A stretch of 64,000 nt of DNA, taken from positions 1 through 64,000 of the forward strand of contig NZ_JAUSSZ010000004.1 in assembly GCF_030812595.1 (NCBI RefSeq). Reading direction: 5' to 3'. The stretch is from Arthrobacter bambusae. Lineage in GTDB: Bacteria; Actinomycetota; Actinomycetes; Actinomycetales; Micrococcaceae. Numbering within the stretch: the first letter of the stretch is position 1; the number at the start of each line of letters is the position of its first letter. Below are positions 62,609 to 64,000 of this stretch, one piece after another. Below the pieces are notes generated by a model. It searched no databases. It was given only the letters and a program-made list of their open reading frames with translations, and was not told the origin of the DNA. The translations under genes and the position numbers were made by a program.

Positions 62609-63456
62609 CGGAGCACCCTTTCGTCTTCAGGAAGGGCGCCGATGCGCAGCATGATCCAGTAGCAGAGGCCCGATACCAGCAATCCGCCTCCCAGCAAGCT
62701 GACTCCGGCCGGGGAGTTGTAGGCCGCAACAGCTTCAGGCCTGCTGGCCAGCAGCATCAGGACGATCCACGGGGCGGCAACGGCCAGCCGCGCTCCATTG
62801 ATGGTCCATGACTGTCGTGCCTCAAGCTCGCTGCGGGTCCTCGCGCTCTCACGAAGGAACTCGGCGAGAGTTCCCAGAAGCCGGCCGAGATCGGATCCGC
62901 CGACGTCGCGGGTCAGTCTGAGCGCCTCGATGATCCGGTCGGCGACGGGATCGGCCAAGCGCTCCTTCAGCTTGCTCAACGCTGAATCGAAATTGCCGCC
63001 GGAACGGTAATCCGCACCAAACTCGCGGAAGAGGGACCGCAGTTCATCGGGGCCCTTGTCACCGAGCTGGACAAGCGCCTCGGGAAGCGAGAGTCCCGCG
63101 CGGATTGCCGAGCGCAAATGGTCGACCACGTCGGGCCAGAGCTCCCTGAGCATGGTGGTCCGTTTGCGCGCCCGCCAGCTGACAATGGCCAAGGGAAGCC
63201 ACGCACCAAACAGGCCGAAGCACGCTGCGATCGAAAAGGACGCTGTGGCGATGTAGATCGCCAGTGTGGTGAAAAGTCCCAACCCGAGGCACGAAGCGAT
63301 GAATCCTCCACCACTGACCTTTTCGATCCCTGCCGTGAGCAACAAGGACTCAAGACGTTTCGGTCTGGGTTCCTTGGCTTCGAGCGGCTGCTCCCAAGTA
63401 GACCACCACACGAGGAACACGCCAAGCCCGAAGAGAACGCCCAGCACGGCCGCCAT
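62605..63456 (-). CDS. tadB: Tad pilus inner-membrane protein TadB
   Basis: 283 residues. T2SSF domain (about 100-230: LWPDVVDHLRSAIRAGLSLPEAL, LRLTRDVGGSDLGRLLGTLAEFL) with membrane segments at both ends. TadB/TadC order and overlap are the usual ones. Its ATG shares a base with the stop of the truncated tadA gene. Confidence 0.9.
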   Translation of the reverse strand: MAAVLGVLFGLGVFLVWWSTWEQPLEAKEPRPKRLESLLLTAGIEKVSGGGFIASCLGLGLFTTLAIYIATASFSIAACFGLFGAWLPLAIVSWRARKRTTMLRELWPDVVDHLRSAIRAGLSLPEALVQLGDKGPDELRSLFREFGADYRSGGNFDSALSKLKERLADPVADRIIEALRLTRDVGGSDLGRLLGTLAEFLRESARTRSELEARQSWTINGARLAVAAPWIVLMLLASRPEAVAAYNSPAGVSLLGGGLLVSGLCYWIMLRIGALPEDERVLR

Positions 63457-63700
63457 CAGCAGTGCTCCAGGAGCGCGGCGACATCAAAACCAGCCCGGGC
63501 AAATTTCTCGGTGGCGGGCATGGAATTCGAAATGGGTTGGAGCCTGCCGTCCTGGATCGCGAACACCTTGGACGACTCGATGATGCCGTTCTCCACGCGT
63601 CGACCCAATGAAAGGATCTCGGTGACCTGACGGCGTCCGTCCGCGTGGCGGCTGCAATGGACCACGAGATCGATGCAGGATGCGACTGTTGGAACCACGA
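63456..63700 (-). pseudogene. tadA: TadA/CpaF pilus ATPase, C-terminal fragment
   Basis: Only the last 80 or so residues remain: CIDLVVHCSRHADGRRQVTEILSLGR, then SSKVFAIQDGRL to AALLEHC, the usual C-terminal end of secretion ATPases. The Walker motifs and most of the protein (normally about 400 residues) are missing. Upstream of about 63,700 the frame runs on but the sequence (SYGSVFTVDSCCASTLSASAF) is unrelated. So the gene was cut by an insertion or deletion. Confidence 0.8.
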
Positions 63701-63867
63701 AGGCACTTGCGCTTAATGTCGAAGCACAGCATGAATCGACGGTAAATACAGACCCGTAAGAGCTCAAGGCGAAGTTCGCCGGTAAGCATGCGCAGTTTGT
63801 CGGCATGTCCCGCACCTCTGGCAGGCCAATCGCACCAAATCGGACACACTAACTGGAAGGTCTAACC

Positions 63868-64000
63868 ATGAACACTGGGGAAGTTCGCAGCCAATCCCGG
63901 AAGGACCGCAGTAGGCAAGCTCTCACGCCCCCACTAGGATTTGAGCCTGCCAACCCGGATGACTTCACCGACAGATTCGATGGTTGGGTTGGGCCGACCA
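63868..64000 (+). CDS. Start of an unidentified gene (partial)
   Basis: ATG at 63,868 with GGAAGG nine bases upstream; 44 codons to the window edge, MNTGEVRSQSRKDRS... then DDFTDRFDGWVGPT. It lies beyond the break in tadA, so it belongs to whatever replaced the tadA 5' part. No family can be named from the visible part. Confidence 0.5.
   Translation, partial: MNTGEVRSQSRKDRSRQALTPPLGFEPANPDDFTDRFDGWVGPT

Overview
The window is a high-GC actinobacterial chromosome segment, most probably from Arthrobacter, Pseudarthrobacter or a close relative in the Micrococcaceae. I infer this from the fused 2-oxoglutarate decarboxylase Kgd, a sigR-rsrA pair, an actinobacterial tmRNA with tag ANSKRTDFALAA, the 24-residue ribosomal protein bL37, a SAM-IV-type riboswitch, the aroA-rsgA-hisN order and an actinobacterial tad pilus locus. 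Genus assignment is inference; no database was searched.

Region 1 (1-11 kb): the tail of an IS30-type transposase and a 32-bp repeat array, then HIT protein, Zn alcohol dehydrogenase, a rhodanese next to a Cds1-like cysteine desulfhydrase, a metallo-hydrolase, a zinc-uptake locus (Fur/Zur-type regulator convergent with a znuABC-type transporter that has a palindromic candidate operator upstream) and two CNNM/CorC-type membrane proteins. Region 2 (11.4-30 kb): kgd, an SGNH hydrolase, a DUF4097-padR operon with two perfect palindromes in its promoter, bL37, sigR-rsrA, DoxX-aroA-rsgA-hisN, a SAM-IV-type riboswitch before a class V aminotransferase, a methyltransferase, a DtxR-type regulator, an MFS transporter and a trypsin/PDZ protein. 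Region 3 (30-37 kb): a MarR-controlled CoA-dependent catabolic operon (SDR, amidohydrolase, acyl-CoA dehydrogenase, MaoC hydratase, MHS transporter, acyl-CoA ligase). Region 4 (37.7-43.3 kb): tmRNA and its partner smpB, an M23 peptidase behind ftsEX, and prfB. Region 5: a tad pilus locus on the minus strand (43.35-44.85 and 61.37-63.70 kb), split by an insertion.

The insertion (about 44,849-61,373, 16.5 kb, visibly AT-richer) is the most interesting part. A large serine integrase sits at its left end. Joining the two flanks at a shared CTG restores a reading frame through the motif RGDVPGWVMITLM, so the element has split a small tad-locus membrane protein gene at its Trp codon. Joining the element ends gives an attP with 17-bp inverted arms centred on the dinucleotide TG. 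Inside are a RepA-like AAA ATPase followed by about ten CCAACCAT iteron-like motifs (some 11 bp apart), but no visible capsid, terminase, FtsK/TraB or relaxase gene. The rest is cargo of a defence or exclusion type: two different Ltp-repeat surface proteins (one with a PASTA domain), a SIR2-like protein, a membrane-anchored Mrr-like nuclease coupled to a lipoprotein, an ARPP-1-like protein, an HhH-GPD glycosylase-like protein, a second (small) serine recombinase, and several small proteins with an N-terminal membrane segment, some broken. I read it as a replicating integrative element or phage-satellite-like island. The tad locus is also broken at its other end: tadA survives only as its C-terminal part near 63,700, followed by unrelated sequence and the start of a new gene, so the pilus is probably non-functional in this strain.
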